Origin: Cocos nucifera
Lineage: Eukaryota; Streptophyta; Magnoliopsida; Arecales; Arecaceae
Reading direction: 5' to 3'
Assembly: GCA_006176705.1 (NCBI GenBank)
Contig: QRFJ01000083.1
Location: forward strand, 682,001-746,000
Length of the DNA stretch: 64,000 nucleotides
Below, one piece after another: positions 11,701 through 23,734 of the stretch (the stretch's first letter is position 1; each line of letters opens with the position of its first letter). The translations under genes were made by a program, and so were the position numbers. The notes under the pieces are model-generated. The model did not search any database. It saw only the letters and a list, made by a program, of their open reading frames with translations, and was not told the origin of the DNA.

Positions 11701-14373
11701 TCACGATAGAAACATAATTGTGCTTATGTAATTGTATTATTTCAAGCTTAATATCTATGCAAGACTTTGCCATGGAGTTTAGACTTTTAAGTGATGTACC
11801 TTCATGCTTTGTTTTGTTTTCCGTTTAGCACGTGTTTTCTTTCTTTGTATTTTTGTACTTGGTTAATCTTGCTTAGCAGTAGCTGCAACGATTGCACTCA
11901 ACGCATCATCATCGCTGCGTTAGTAAATGAATGGAGTTGCTGCCCTTTTTATGTGTGCATTAATTGTAATGTTGTGTTTCTTCTCAATCGGATAAATTTG
12001 AAACAAGTTTTCACGCTTGCGGTACTCCCTCTCTAGACGAAAAACGGAGTAGTCTCTTTCCGTGTTAGAGATCCTCGAGAAGTAAAAATGGAGGAGTTAA
12101 TGAGGGCAGGATCGCTTCGACGCATCTAACAGTCGCCATCAAACTACTGAGTCCCACGTTGCTCTTCTGGTCACAAACGTAGGGCTCCTCTGGAGTCTCG
12201 ATAGTGCGATGAGCCTCAGCAATGAGCAAAGCTATGGATACCCACAAAAGGGATCCGTAGGAACCCGACCCTCCTCAACGGCTGTTGTACAGACCGATGA
12301 ACTTTAGAGAGGAGCTTCGCTATGTGGCTATTTCTCTTGGTGCTGTCCCTTGCTCTCGCAACTCTCTGGTTTGGCACACTTTGCGTGGCTAATGCTAAAT
12401 GGACCACATAGCGAGCCCACAATGCAAAATGGTCCTTCCGTCTTACGTTAAGACCTGTGCATGGTTGATCAAATGAGTCGTGTGGTCCGTGATGAAATTT
12501 TCTCACTTGAACGGGACATGGTACAAAGATTGCTCTGGCTATGATCAGGTTGTAGGACTTTTGGAACAGCAGCATAGTTTGAAGCCTTCGACAAGTCCCA
12601 ACTATTCCCAAGTTCCGAAATCTCTGGTTGCACCATGACATATCTGTACTGTTGCCACCCACATGACGTGATGAGGTTGACTACGGTCCTTGACTGTGGT
12701 CAAAACATGGGTTAAAATTAACTGGTCACTGTTCACCCGGTCCTTCCGACAGATTATTTCTTTTTGAGGTAAAAAAAAGAGTCATTATTTCAGCTCTTTT
12801 GACGGGATCCTACAAAAGTTCCACCTCGAATGGAAAGAGGAGGGCATGCAAGAGTCCAGGTTTAAAAACCATTTCATTGGCTGGCAATCGAGGTGTTATA
12901 AAATCCATGATCCGCTGGAGGCAAAGCTTTTTGTCGTACCGTGCGGCTAAGCTCCTCACGAGAGTTGGCAACGTCTCTATCGACATCGTCCGAGGATTAG
13001 ACGATCCACAACAAGCTTCACCTTTTCAGAGCTAGGTTCCACGTGGCATGATCTGTTGGTGTTTTCTAACACCACCAACCCTTGTTAGTTGCACAATGTC
13101 CTGCCTCAAACGAAATAACATCACTTGGAAAAAGAAAGGCCTTAATGTATATATGCTTGAGACGAAGAAAGCTATGAACATCTATAAATTTGTCCTAATT
13201 ATATCTTAGGATCAATTCCATAAATCCTTCCATATTTGATCAATTTCTGTTGAAAGTAGCCTGCAAACAAATGGAGCTACTCATAAAAAGCTTGAACTCA
13301 GTTTGAGGACAAACTTTTTTTGGAGTATGATTTAGCTAGGAGATGAGTCAAGCTGGAACATATTTTGAAGCTCACCTCATAATTAAATAGCCGAGCACAA
13401 GCACCTTCGGCTTTGAAAAAAATGAATAGGAGAACGGATTGGCTAAATTAAAATCTCATTCAAACTCTGTTGATCTGATAGAAGAGCAAGCTAGGCTTGA
13501 GCTTAATCATTCCTTTTTATTTAACAAATAGCAAGCCATGCTTAGGCAATCTACTACTCTGCTTGGTTCATCTGCACCTCAAGCTGAAGGTAGATTCTAG
13601 CGACAGGTTTGCGAGCTTTTTCCCCCGTGTCCCCTATGAACAACCATATCTTCCATGAATGTCCTATTTGTATAACCCTTTGCCGTCCTTACATTTGAAC
13701 AAAACTCAAACATATTTACCATGTTCTTTTCAATCGGCCATTGCCCATAACCGTTTCATCTTAAACAATTCTCCACCATGTATTACGAAACTACCTCATC
13801 AACCAGTTGCTACCAGAAAGGGGAAAAAAAAAAAAACACATGCTACCAGTAACTGTGGTCATCAATCGATGCATCTGATTGAACCGTATCTCAACTGAAA
13901 TTAATATTTGAAAGTAGAATTCTTTTATATCACATGCTGGGAGATTGTAGCCCAAGTCTATGAATATCAACCTTAACATTTTACAGCTAGTTTATTAAAG
14001 AAATTGTCTTGCATTGGTTAAAACAATGTGCTCATTTCAAGTTTATAGTCATTAGTCTGAAATGAATTGTGTATGTGCGTGTTGTCCGTCAGAGAAAGTG
14101 AGAGATCATTCTGTTTCCTATTAGTAATGCTTAAGATTATAATTAAGACTTCATTGTGATATTTTGACACAAGTACGAAACCAAAATGGCAGTTCCAAAT
14201 ACAAGCAACATCGTATGAAACAAACACCTTCTCACTTTCACTGCTTGCAGTAGAAAAGCATTACCAATATCCCTCTTCCCTAACAAAATGAAAGAACCAA
14301 AAAAGAAAAGAAATAAAAGCAATAGCCTGCTTGGTGATCCCACATATACAACAGAACATGAGCACATAACCCT
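11701..14373. other. TAS3 3' flank and unassigned intergenic DNA
   Basis: The first few hundred bases (to about 12060) may be TAS3 3' transcript; the polyadenylation site cannot be fixed. From 12065 to 12662 a 148-codon minus-strand ORF and overlapping frames show no family similarity I recognise. From 12660 to 14370 I see no gene. A small A-rich run lies near 13821. Confidence 0.5.
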
Positions 14374-15160
14374 CTATTTACAAAAACGGGGCAACTTAGC
14401 AGTCATCAAAGTGGTTGAATCCAAGCCCACAGCTGGGCAAGTAGTGCACAGAGACAAGGATAGGCTCGTCCTAGGCGACTCTCTGACTGGGCTCATGCCG
14501 GAGAGTTTCAAAAATGAGACAATCGCATGCCTGCAAAGAGGTCATGGTATAGAGCCAGGTGGGCCTGCCACAATGGTTGAAGTGCTATAGGTGGAGCACA
14601 GGTACAGAGCACACCTAGTGCAGAACTCGTGATTGCAACCTGCAACAAGTGCTTTATGATTAGAAAAATTGAATATTTTGCTCCCCGTTGCATGCTTCAA
14701 CATGTAACCAAGCAGGGTATATTTCCCATAAACCAGATAGCCTTTTAGATTTCATGGCAGTCCATCCAGAGTCCAAAATGCCTTTAAGCTAATGACTCAG
14801 CACTACTCCCGAGGCATAACAGCAGGTCAAGACTAGGCTACAAAACATTGTCAAACGTTTTGATGGCTTGATTACTAACAAGCAACCATACACGTTTCTT
14901 GGGTACAAAGAATTCATAGAAGTTCTCTGGAGAAGAAACCACTACTTTCCAAATGACTTTCCGGTTTAATGGTAAAAGGTTGAGATATAAGATTAACCAA
15001 CAAGCATACAAATTTATTTTTACAATGGAAAGTTGGTAAAATCTAAAATAATCAGCTGGCTGGGCATCCATAACTCAAAATGCTGATAGTTTGCATCTTT
15101 AACCTATAAAACTGATATACAAATTAACAAATTAAAGAGGTTTGAGGGATGCCTCAAAAG

Positions 15161-15185
15161 AAAGAAAGAAAGAAAGAAAGAAAAA
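15161..15185. repeat. (AAAG)n microsatellite
   Basis: About six GAAA units within the intron between the two RING-encoding exons of the XBAT-like pseudogene. Confidence 0.85.
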
Positions 15186-17587
15186 GGCCTGATACAAGAA
15201 GAAAGTTTGCTTTTATGGGTAAAAAGAAGAAAGTCAAATTTAATAAACCTGGAATTCCATGAGCGCTCATAGATGAAGGGTTTGTTTTCAGTTTATGTAA
15301 ATTCAAATAAGCATGATGCTGTTGAAGGTTTAAAAATTATGTACCTTCTGCAGCCACAGTGCATTTCCTTTCCAAGCAAACAACACATGGATCAATGCAT
15401 GAAGGTGACTGGTTTTTATTTCTCCATCCACATTCTCTGCAGTACATAAAACAAGTAACCTGTCGAGAAAGGATTTCTGTAAACAACAATGTCTACTTGT
15501 TTAAAACTAAGGTAAAACCCCTAGAAATGCAGTTAGATGAGGTTTCTTCAATCAGAACTAAGCAAGCAAAAATAAATTAATCTCATTCTTCCATGGAATC
15601 AACCATTAGAGAGAAAAAGAGATTATAATCAGCACAAGGACAAAAGCAATTAAGAGGGCTGCAAATGATAAATATGTATCATTCAATATAGTCACATCAG
15701 ACTTGAAAATCATACATCTTTACGGCAAGACCTATGGCATAGCATTTCAGATGGACGTATTGCGAGAGGTGTCAAGAAAGGTGCGCTCCAGGGGTATATT
15801 AATATTATTAAGTACATGAATAAAGCAATGGCAGTGGATTACAATCATTGGACATATACGCCATCACTCAAGATATAATGCACACGATGTATGTCTTAAC
15901 TTGTGTTTTTTATTGTACTTACTATTTAGTGACATCATTACCTTACGTACATATAATCAGCTATTTACCTCATTAGTAGATTATATGTATCTCATGCTTC
16001 TTTCCTGGCTCTTGTTATCTACATGACATTGTAGCCTTTAGCCTTCTGCAATAACTGAGACACTGTGGCAAAGCTCAGCTTACCCATTATCTAATGCATC
16101 ATCCGGGGTTTTTTTTTCCCCCTCTAGAAAAATGCATCATCCTATATTGTTACCGGACAAAATTAAGTAACATCATTAAATTCAACAGCCTAAGCATCAA
16201 ACAAATACACCCCCCCCCTAAAAAAAAAACCAACCATCCAAAAAGGTACATGCAAGTGCTTTAACAAAAGAAGAACGACTCCAATGGTTCAATAGAGTGC
16301 TAGAATGCTCGTTTGTTTAGTATACATGCAAGTACAATTATGAAATAAAGAGCCACTAAAATGGTCAAATAGAGTGCTAGAAATCTCATTTGCTGATGTA
16401 CAATTTTACTTAAGAGCACAGTTTGATTGTGAGAAAAAAATTTGCTTTGCATGCCAAGATGAAAGCTTTTCTACTGTCCACTATCATGACCGTACTTCAT
16501 TTATTCCATCATGCCAGCTTGATTTTAAGAAATTCATCCAATATCAACATGTACGTTCTCTGTTATGCTATCGACGTAGTCTGAAAAGGCCCAAGACTTG
16601 GTACAAATTTAATCAACAAGAAACATATGACCACGCCCTGTTTGTCCATAGTTCCCTTGTTTGATCCTAGACACATCTCTGATTTCCTAAGTGACCAGCT
16701 TAAAACATAGTTAAGGAGGACATAAGCCAAAAAAAGTTTAAAAAAGCACTTCAGATCAATTGAGTACCAGCTAGGTTGTAGATAACCCTGCCAAGTACAG
16801 CTAGACTAAGTTAAAACTCAAAATCCAGGCATACCTTCTCTACACAAATATACAGTAGAATGGAAAATATTTAGTTCTTTTGACACTCTCTAGGACCATT
16901 TATATGCCCATTATGCCTCATTTGAAGCTCGATTAGGCAATATGCTATGAGGAGATGGATCAAAATCAAGTACCTCTCTGCTTGATGTCATCTGAGGCTG
17001 TTTGCTTTCTGTAGTCGAACCATACCGTAGAAGGTGAAATTAGGTGAGCTTTGTTAATTAGTTCCTATACCCAGCAATAAGAGCCACTGCCTTGACCTTC
17101 GAAAAGAAAGCTGCAAGCCCTCGGTTTTATCAGAAACCTGAATAAATATACTCACTCATGGTCTAAGAAACATTCCATCTACGAGAACTTATTTAACAGT
17201 GTGTAGATACAACAAGAAATCTTTAAGGAGAAGGAACAACATCTTCAAACCTCAAGATTTTTTTCCTTTTCTTGTGACCACCAACCTTGACATACCACAT
17301 GGATCAGCAGTGCCTATTCTAAAACATCTTAGAAGTGATTCTCCATTCTACAAAGAGCTTATATTAAAGCAACAACTCAAATATGTGGGGACACCAATGC
17401 ACTAAATCCATTTCTTGCTTGAAGCACAGCAGATGAACATGTGACAGTAATCATCACCTGCATATATGAGGGTTGACATCTAATTTCTAAGTGCAGAAGA
17501 ACTTCCGTCAGGTTTGAAGTTACCTTCAAGGTCGAAATTCCAAGAGTTACAACTATTTAGTTACTACATGCTAGCACGCCTGCATAG

Positions 17588-17624
17588 ATGTATGTACGTA
17601 CGCGCACGCGCGCGCGCGTGTATA
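17588..17624. repeat. 37-bp perfect alternating purine-pyrimidine tract
   Basis: From ATGTATGTACGTACG through a CGCGCGCG core to GTGTATA every step alternates purine and pyrimidine. Such tracts favour left-handed Z-DNA. It lies in the large gap between exon 2 and the RING exons of the XBAT-like pseudogene. Confidence 0.85.
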
Positions 17625-18541
17625 ATTTAGTATATAATGCCAACTCTCCTGATCTACTTGTTTATGAGGCATGTTCGATCATCCATTTATCCCCTTATTT
17701 GCATTTTCCCATCCCAAACTTGTGGGTTTTTAAGACCACATATGCAGGGTACCTCGGTTAGAGGATGTATCTGTTAATCATAAGATCGAGGTTTCAGGCC
17801 CTCCCTCTAGTCCTCATCATTATTTATTCAAACGCATCTCATCGTCTCTTTTGTTTTTCCTTTACATGAAAAAGAAACACAAATGCTTACACATGCAACG
17901 CTCTAGCATGTGTATGTCTATATGTACGTGCATATTATATGCATGTAGTACATACAAAACATAGGATTAGATAGAAGGATGCTAGATTATTAGATGATAT
18001 TCCCATATCAAGAAAATGTAAATATTGTGAAAGCAAATTTGCTACTAAAATTTCACAAAACAATGAATCAAGGTGTGAGAAATAAGAGAGAATTCGATAA
18101 TTCTTAAGGATCAACAGAATATCGCATCGAAAGAATAACAACATAACAATTAAGTAATAAAAACCGTAATTAAAGATAAACAGGGACTGGTTGTTCAATT
18201 TCACCCGCCCTCGGAAGTTCTGGAGATTAATATCAGCACCAGATTCGAGCAACAGAGTGACAATCTGAATGCACATCTCGAACAACAACCATAAACCATG
18301 AAGTGACTAAGACATCGGGATCAAGATATCAAACCGAACACTAACTGACGAACTCATTACCTCATGGTGGCCTTGTGCTGCAGAGTAATGGAGCGGCGAA
18401 CTCCGGACACCGAAGGTGGAGTACCTGGCAAGCTCGGGACTCTATTCCAAGAAAGAGAGCTTTGGCTTCTTGAAGGTCGCCATCTCTTGCTGCCGAGACC
18501 AGCCGCTCCCCGGATGCGGAGCACCCAAAGGAATTGCCCAT

Positions 18542-21500
18542 GATGCTCAAAAATTCCATTAACCTCCGAAAACAAGACCAAAATCCAAGAACTTTGGGGG
18601 ATATCTCTCCTTTCTTTCTGTCTTTTTTTTGGCACAAAACACCCTTCTTCACCCCAAAACCCAAATAATATAAGAAGAATAGATGGGAGAAGACCATTCA
18701 AATTCCCTCGATCCACTTCCAGAAACAACTACCTTGAAACCTTCGAGCGAGAAGGCAATTACCCACACCAATCTCAATGGAACCCAACACGAAAGTCGAC
18801 AACCTAACCCGAAAAAGATCAGGAAAAAAAAAAAAAAAAGAATCTTTTTTTAAACGAGGGAAAAAAACCTATTTTTCACCAGGCAAACGAGAGCCCACAT
18901 CGAAATCTGCCGTCATTCGCCGACCTCGCCAATCCCCATATCCCAAGTCGCCATCTTTTGTCGTTTCGGCCAGCGTCCGGATCAAATTTCAGCCCTAGAC
19001 GCTCGTCTCATTCGGAATTTACGAGAAGAGAACCCGCCAAAAAGAACGCACAAAAAAGAAAAAGAGGGGGACGATCGTAACCGCATTCATTTATTTGAGA
19101 AGAAGAACAACAAATACCATAGACGAGACTCGAATAAGAACGAAAAGAATAAGAAGAATAAAATAGATAATAAGAATAACGGGAAGTAATAAAGAGGGTA
19201 AAAGAAAAGGGATGGAATGGGGATCAGTAATTTAATTAATTAATGAATTAATTACTGAAGGACGGAAGCGAGAAGAGGCCTGCAAGGAAGGCATGCCTCC
19301 ATGACTGGGGATGAAGGGAACCAACCAACCAACCAACCAGTCTAAAGTGTCCGGTGGTGGGGTCTCCTTTTTTTTTTCTTTTTTTTTTTCCCTTCTTTCT
19401 TCCCTTTTTCTTCTTTTATTTGTTCTATAATGGATACTGGTGATTCATTTGCATTGAAAAAGAGGTTCGTTCAAAGCTTCTACTCCTCCGTCTTTGATTT
19501 GATTCCATCTCATGGTCTTTTGATTCTTGGACTGGGTAGCGCACCATTAACCCTTCGCAAAATTTAGTTGGGTTTCTTTCGGCTGTCGGTCGTTGGAGCG
19601 TAAGTTATAGCTGCCACGAGCCTGCTTTCCTCAACGACTGGGGTCTCAAAACGCAGCGCGTCGATGTATGGGCTCCTGATATGATATCCCACGGGATAAA
19701 AGAGGCCAGGTTGAAACAGAGAGAGCATGCCCTCACAATAGAATTTTTTTGAAAATCAAAATCTACAACTTGGACCGGATGGTAACCGTTCTTCCTACAA
19801 GGGGGAGATGAGAAAGAGATATAATATCATAACATTCAATGGTGCATTAAAACTTTTTCCAAGAGAACTCATCCTTGGGAGCTTCGGAGAATTTGAAACT
19901 TATATGAATTTTGTTCCTCGATATTAAAATGGATAATAGAGAAGCTCGCGGTAATCCTATGTACTAGCTTCTTGACGATTTTTCTAGGGGTTTTCATACG
20001 TTTCCACTTACATTTAGATAATAATCCGGTATCGAAAGATATTTGGCAGATCAAACATGCTCTTTCTTCTTCCTAGATTATTCAGAAATATATATTTATA
20101 TAATCCATCATTTAGATAATAATCATACTTTTATCTTCCTGATTTATAATCCACAATCACATCCTTTGAAGATTTTATATAATCTATCATTTAGATAATA
20201 GCCATAATTTTATCTTCCTGATTTCTAGGCCACGACCATATCCTTGAGAGATTATGCATAATCTGCTATTTAATTTAGAAGATTTGTTACCTTAATACAT
20301 GGCAAGTCTGTTATATATATTTTGATGTATTGATCATCATAGACTAATAATAAATTATCAAGTTCCAAAATTTATTTAGATCACCCATGGAAGGCAATCA
20401 ATCAACAGGCAGATTGATCAACCAACAATGGTTTAAGAGTGGGTTCAAATTTTACAGGAAGCTCTCTCATCCCACCGATGCTTTTGTCTCTTCCATCGCT
20501 GATTGTGGTGTTTGTCCTCTTCTTCTTGGATTTAAAGTTCAAAGACTTGCCCCCCTTCATGTACGATCCCCCATCCCAAAGAGAGAGCAATAAATAAATA
20601 ATAGAGCAAAATAGAAAATTGTACATCAAAGTAAAAGCGGTCATTTTTGAGCCTTGTGCAGGCTTAGGCTTGCATTAGGATAAAAATTTGCTCGACACGT
20701 TAGTTAAAGAGGGTCGAGTTCCTTGCAGATGGATTGAATCGAGCCACTCAGGACCGAGCACCATAAAATGTTTGAATCGATATGATTCTGACCAGGAGAT
20801 CTGGATCTTGAATCATCGACCGCAATAAAAAGCTATAGGATGTCCTCAATTCAGACCATAATTTCAGGCAATGCACGCGAAAGATCTCGTGATGTAGCCC
20901 CCCTTTTGGCATTGCATCCAGTTGAGACAATGGTAGTTGAGGCTGGTAGATGTTCGGCGGTGTTTGATGGTTTAAGTAAAAAGGACACCTACCCCTCAGA
21001 AAAGTCTTCCATCTCTTTCTACTTAGGGACCACCTGTTCCATACGTTGGCGAAGGTTTCAGGGCATCATCGGATGAACACCACATTTTCAACTCATGTGG
21101 CCACGAAGAAGTCAATCTTGCGGATTTCTTGTAGGCTTTGTCATTAGAAAGGTAACGCCAGCGCACATGGTGTGGAATGGGTATCCACATGAATGACCCT
21201 GCCCATACTTATGATGACCATGACTTTCATCAGATGTTTGGGATTTTGGATTTAAGATTTAAGTGTGGACTCAAACTTGTCAGTTATTGTAAAGTCAATG
21301 CTCAGATACAAAATTTAAAGGGATCATAGAATCCAAATCTAAAATCAAAAATGTTAAGGACGGTGACCATATTTGGTTAGTTATTATAACTAGATGTGGG
21401 TTTAAATCTAAATCTAGGCCCATAAGGTGACCCCTAGGCTGACATTTCATACCCATACATTTTGAGAATTGCTAGAAAATAGTTTACCGGTCTGCAATAT

Positions 21501-23676
21501 AATAATAGATCCTGATCCGAACATGTGAAATCAAAATTTTTAACTAATTTTGGATATCGTCATCTCGTGATATCACAAATCATGCATGCAAGAATTTCTG
21601 TTCCGGCAATCTCTCAATTTTCAATTCTCCGAGGTAAGTTGCATATTTTGCGGTGTATTAAGCAATTTCCTTTTGGATGGTTATGTGTTACATCATTTAT
21701 ATTCGTCTAGTATTAGAGAAAGAGGGTTATATAATGAGCAGATTTGGGCTTGGCTGGTAGGCTGAACAATTAGGTAAAATATCATAAGAATTTTGCTAAC
21801 GAGTGCCCTAAGAAGCATTTAATGCTTCTTGAAAACAGCAAAAAAATCTCGATCCATATGACGTTAAAGGCATAAATCATTGTGCAGAGAATATGACATG
21901 GCTTCTCATCCACAAATGCATTAAGCACAAATCAATAGGGATGGCAAAGTTTGTTAACGTGTCACGGTGGTTTATCGTTTCTGTCTTGCCTGAGAGCAAA
22001 GTTTTTAGATGTGGTACTCTTGGTTTTCTGAAACACATGGCTCTTAATTCACTCACCATCCCAATGAATGCCAACCATTAGTTTTGTCAATGCACTCGTA
22101 CTTTGTGATTCATCATCTTGATCATGTTCACCTTCCCCTTAATTAATTACGACAAGAAATTGTTTGCTTCGGTGACTACCATCTTTGGCCTATCATTCAA
22201 GGAAGATATTTGTGGTGTTGATCTAATCGTGAAGTCATAGTTGAAATAAATTAAGCTATCCACCAAAAAACCACAGATGTGAAACCTCCTAATGCCTTTG
22301 CAGTTATCATATTTTTTTACATTGTTATTTTTGCCAACAAAACACTTTGGGTTGTTATTAAATGACATCATTCCGAAAACAACAATAACTAAAGAAGTCA
22401 GATTTTCTCGAAAACATAAAGAAGTCTACCATCAGACTCAAAAATATCTAAACTATTGTTCTTGATGCATAAATTTCTTAAATTCTACACTGCATACCTC
22501 TTTTTCAAATTGGTGACATGAGTGGTTGATTTGTATTCACAGCCCAAAAGGAAAAAAAAAAAGGCAAGGAGGTCGATCAAACTCTTACACTGCCAAATAT
22601 ATAAGGAATGGAAACCCCAAACTAAAATCTAACTACCTATTTTAAAGATGTTCCAAGCTCTTTAGGAATCAAGTTCTCGTATCCCCACCTCTCTGAAGAA
22701 TCACAAAAAAGCCCTCGGGGCCCATAAAAGTGGAACACAAAGGCCTAGAAAAACCGCCCCTTATGGTTTGGTCCATGGCTCCCCCTTTTGACGGCACGAG
22801 TTGTGAGATTCCAAGCCAGATCTTTTGATTACCAAAAAAAAAAAAGAAGGGGAGCTTTTTCAATGTCGAGCCACCGAAATCCGTGCATCTTCCTCCATGA
22901 ATTCCTCCCTCCTTTTTATTCCATCACATTGTCTCAAGATCTCAACTCCCATGCCGATCATTCCACTCAAAGGCCTCCTGTTCTCCGATTTCAGGTTCTA
23001 AAAGGCCCCTAACGGAAGAAAACAAAACGCATCAAGAGAAACAAGCCATAACGCTCCATGGTAAGTGGGTGAAAGAGAGCAGAGAAATAGAAAAGGACTA
23101 ACTTTGAGGGACCACTTTTATCACGCATTGGCACGACACGGGGTTTGGAATTTGCTCATTTAATGGGGCATTGAGGTTGCTGCAGAGGCCTCGTGGAAAG
23201 TCATATAGAAGGGAAGAAGAGGCTTTCGATTTCGGAAAAGGTGTGGGGTGGGGTTTCTCATACCAATACGTGCATCTTATGTTACCATTGGTAAATAAAA
23301 GCCTTGACTTATATTCAAACACCACCCTTTTCGTTCCATTTACCCCAGGAATGTAGCTTCCTACTTTATTATATTGCCTTACCTTCCCATCTCTTACTGT
23401 AATCAATTCATTTATTACTGTTTCCATTGCTCCCATCCCATTTATTTCTCCACCCGCCGGGATCCGCTGATCCCATCTGCCCATCTCCCTTGACCTCTGA
23501 AACATTTCTCCTCCCTTCCCTGGTTGCCGCCCAGAAAAACCAAAGCCCCAGTCCAGAAGTCCCCACCCAGGCCTGCCCTTCATGCGCCACCTTCAGACAA
23601 GAGACTCCTCGTCTCCTCGAAAAGATGGGATCTTGGGGTACAAACGGGCCTGGTGAGTTCTAATCCTTCTCATTGT

Positions 23677-23678
<2 letters not shown>
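18542..23678. other. intergenic: former XBAT 5' region and ATL upstream region
   Basis: 18542-19500 would have been the 5' UTR and promoter of the XBAT-like gene (- strand). It is A/G- and C/T-rich, with an AACC repeat at about 19320-19338. 19500-22500 shows nothing gene-like apart from a 79-bp tandem repeat (20100-20300). 22600-23678 is GC-richer and would be the promoter and leader of the ATL gene. The ORFs here lack recognisable similarity. A small ATG-initiated frame at 23624, shortly before the CT tract, may be an upstream ORF or, because a GTGAG follows, part of a spliced leader; this is unproven. Confidence 0.5.
20100..20300. repeat. 79-bp tandem repeat, about 2.5 copies
   Basis: Units begin at about 20100 (ATAATCCATCATTTAG), 20179 (ATAATCTATCATTTAG) and 20258 (ATAATCTGCTATTTAA), each 79 bp apart, and share TTTTATCTTCCTGATTT inside. 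The third copy is partial and more diverged. Confidence 0.85.

Positions 23679-23711
<33 letters not shown>
23679..23711. repeat. (CT)n microsatellite in the ATL 5' leader
   Basis: A pure CT run of about 16 units ending 24 bp before the chosen ATL start codon. CT-rich tracts are common in plant 5' leaders. Translating from the upstream ATG at 23675 would only add a Leu-Ser run, which is why the later ATG is preferred. Confidence 0.95.
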
Positions 23712-23713
<2 letters not shown>

Positions 23714-23734
23714 GCCATCCTTTCGATCCAAAAC

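Larger units (their letters stand above)
14374..18541 (-). pseudogene. XBAT32/33-like ankyrin-RING E3 ubiquitin ligase, broken and lacking its ankyrin core
   Basis: Four exons align by motif and splice sites. Exon 1 (18361-18541) starts MGNSFGCSASGERLVSAARD, the XBAT32/33 N-terminus, and ends at a GTAATG donor. Exon 2 (18205-18264, acceptor ATTCAG) encodes IVTLLLESGADINLQNFRG. Exon 15345-15436 encodes the first RING half (PCVVCLERKCTVAAEG). Exon 14374-14639 encodes the second (GCNHEFCTRCALY). Exon 1 is 181 bp where 177 (59 codons) is expected, so there is a 4-bp insertion near 18450, followed by TAG (18442-18444) where the family has Tyr. In the last exon TGA (14542-14544) replaces the seventh zinc-ligand Cys of the RING. 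No exon for the central ankyrin repeats was found between 15437 and 18204. Intact relatives ubiquitinate ethylene-biosynthesis and development proteins. Assembly error is the main alternative, but several independent lesions make it unlikely. Confidence 0.85.

Noticed and set aside
11885..11935. Similarity to a miR397-like sequence (attgcactcaacgc and cgctgcgtta)
   Set aside because: The match is partial and the two arms do not form a proper precursor hairpin with the mature sequence at the usual offset. Treated as coincidence.
12065..12662. Two minus-strand ORFs (60 and 148 codons) as a possible gene
   Set aside because: No domain, no start or splice context and no similarity I recognise. 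The region is kept as unassigned.
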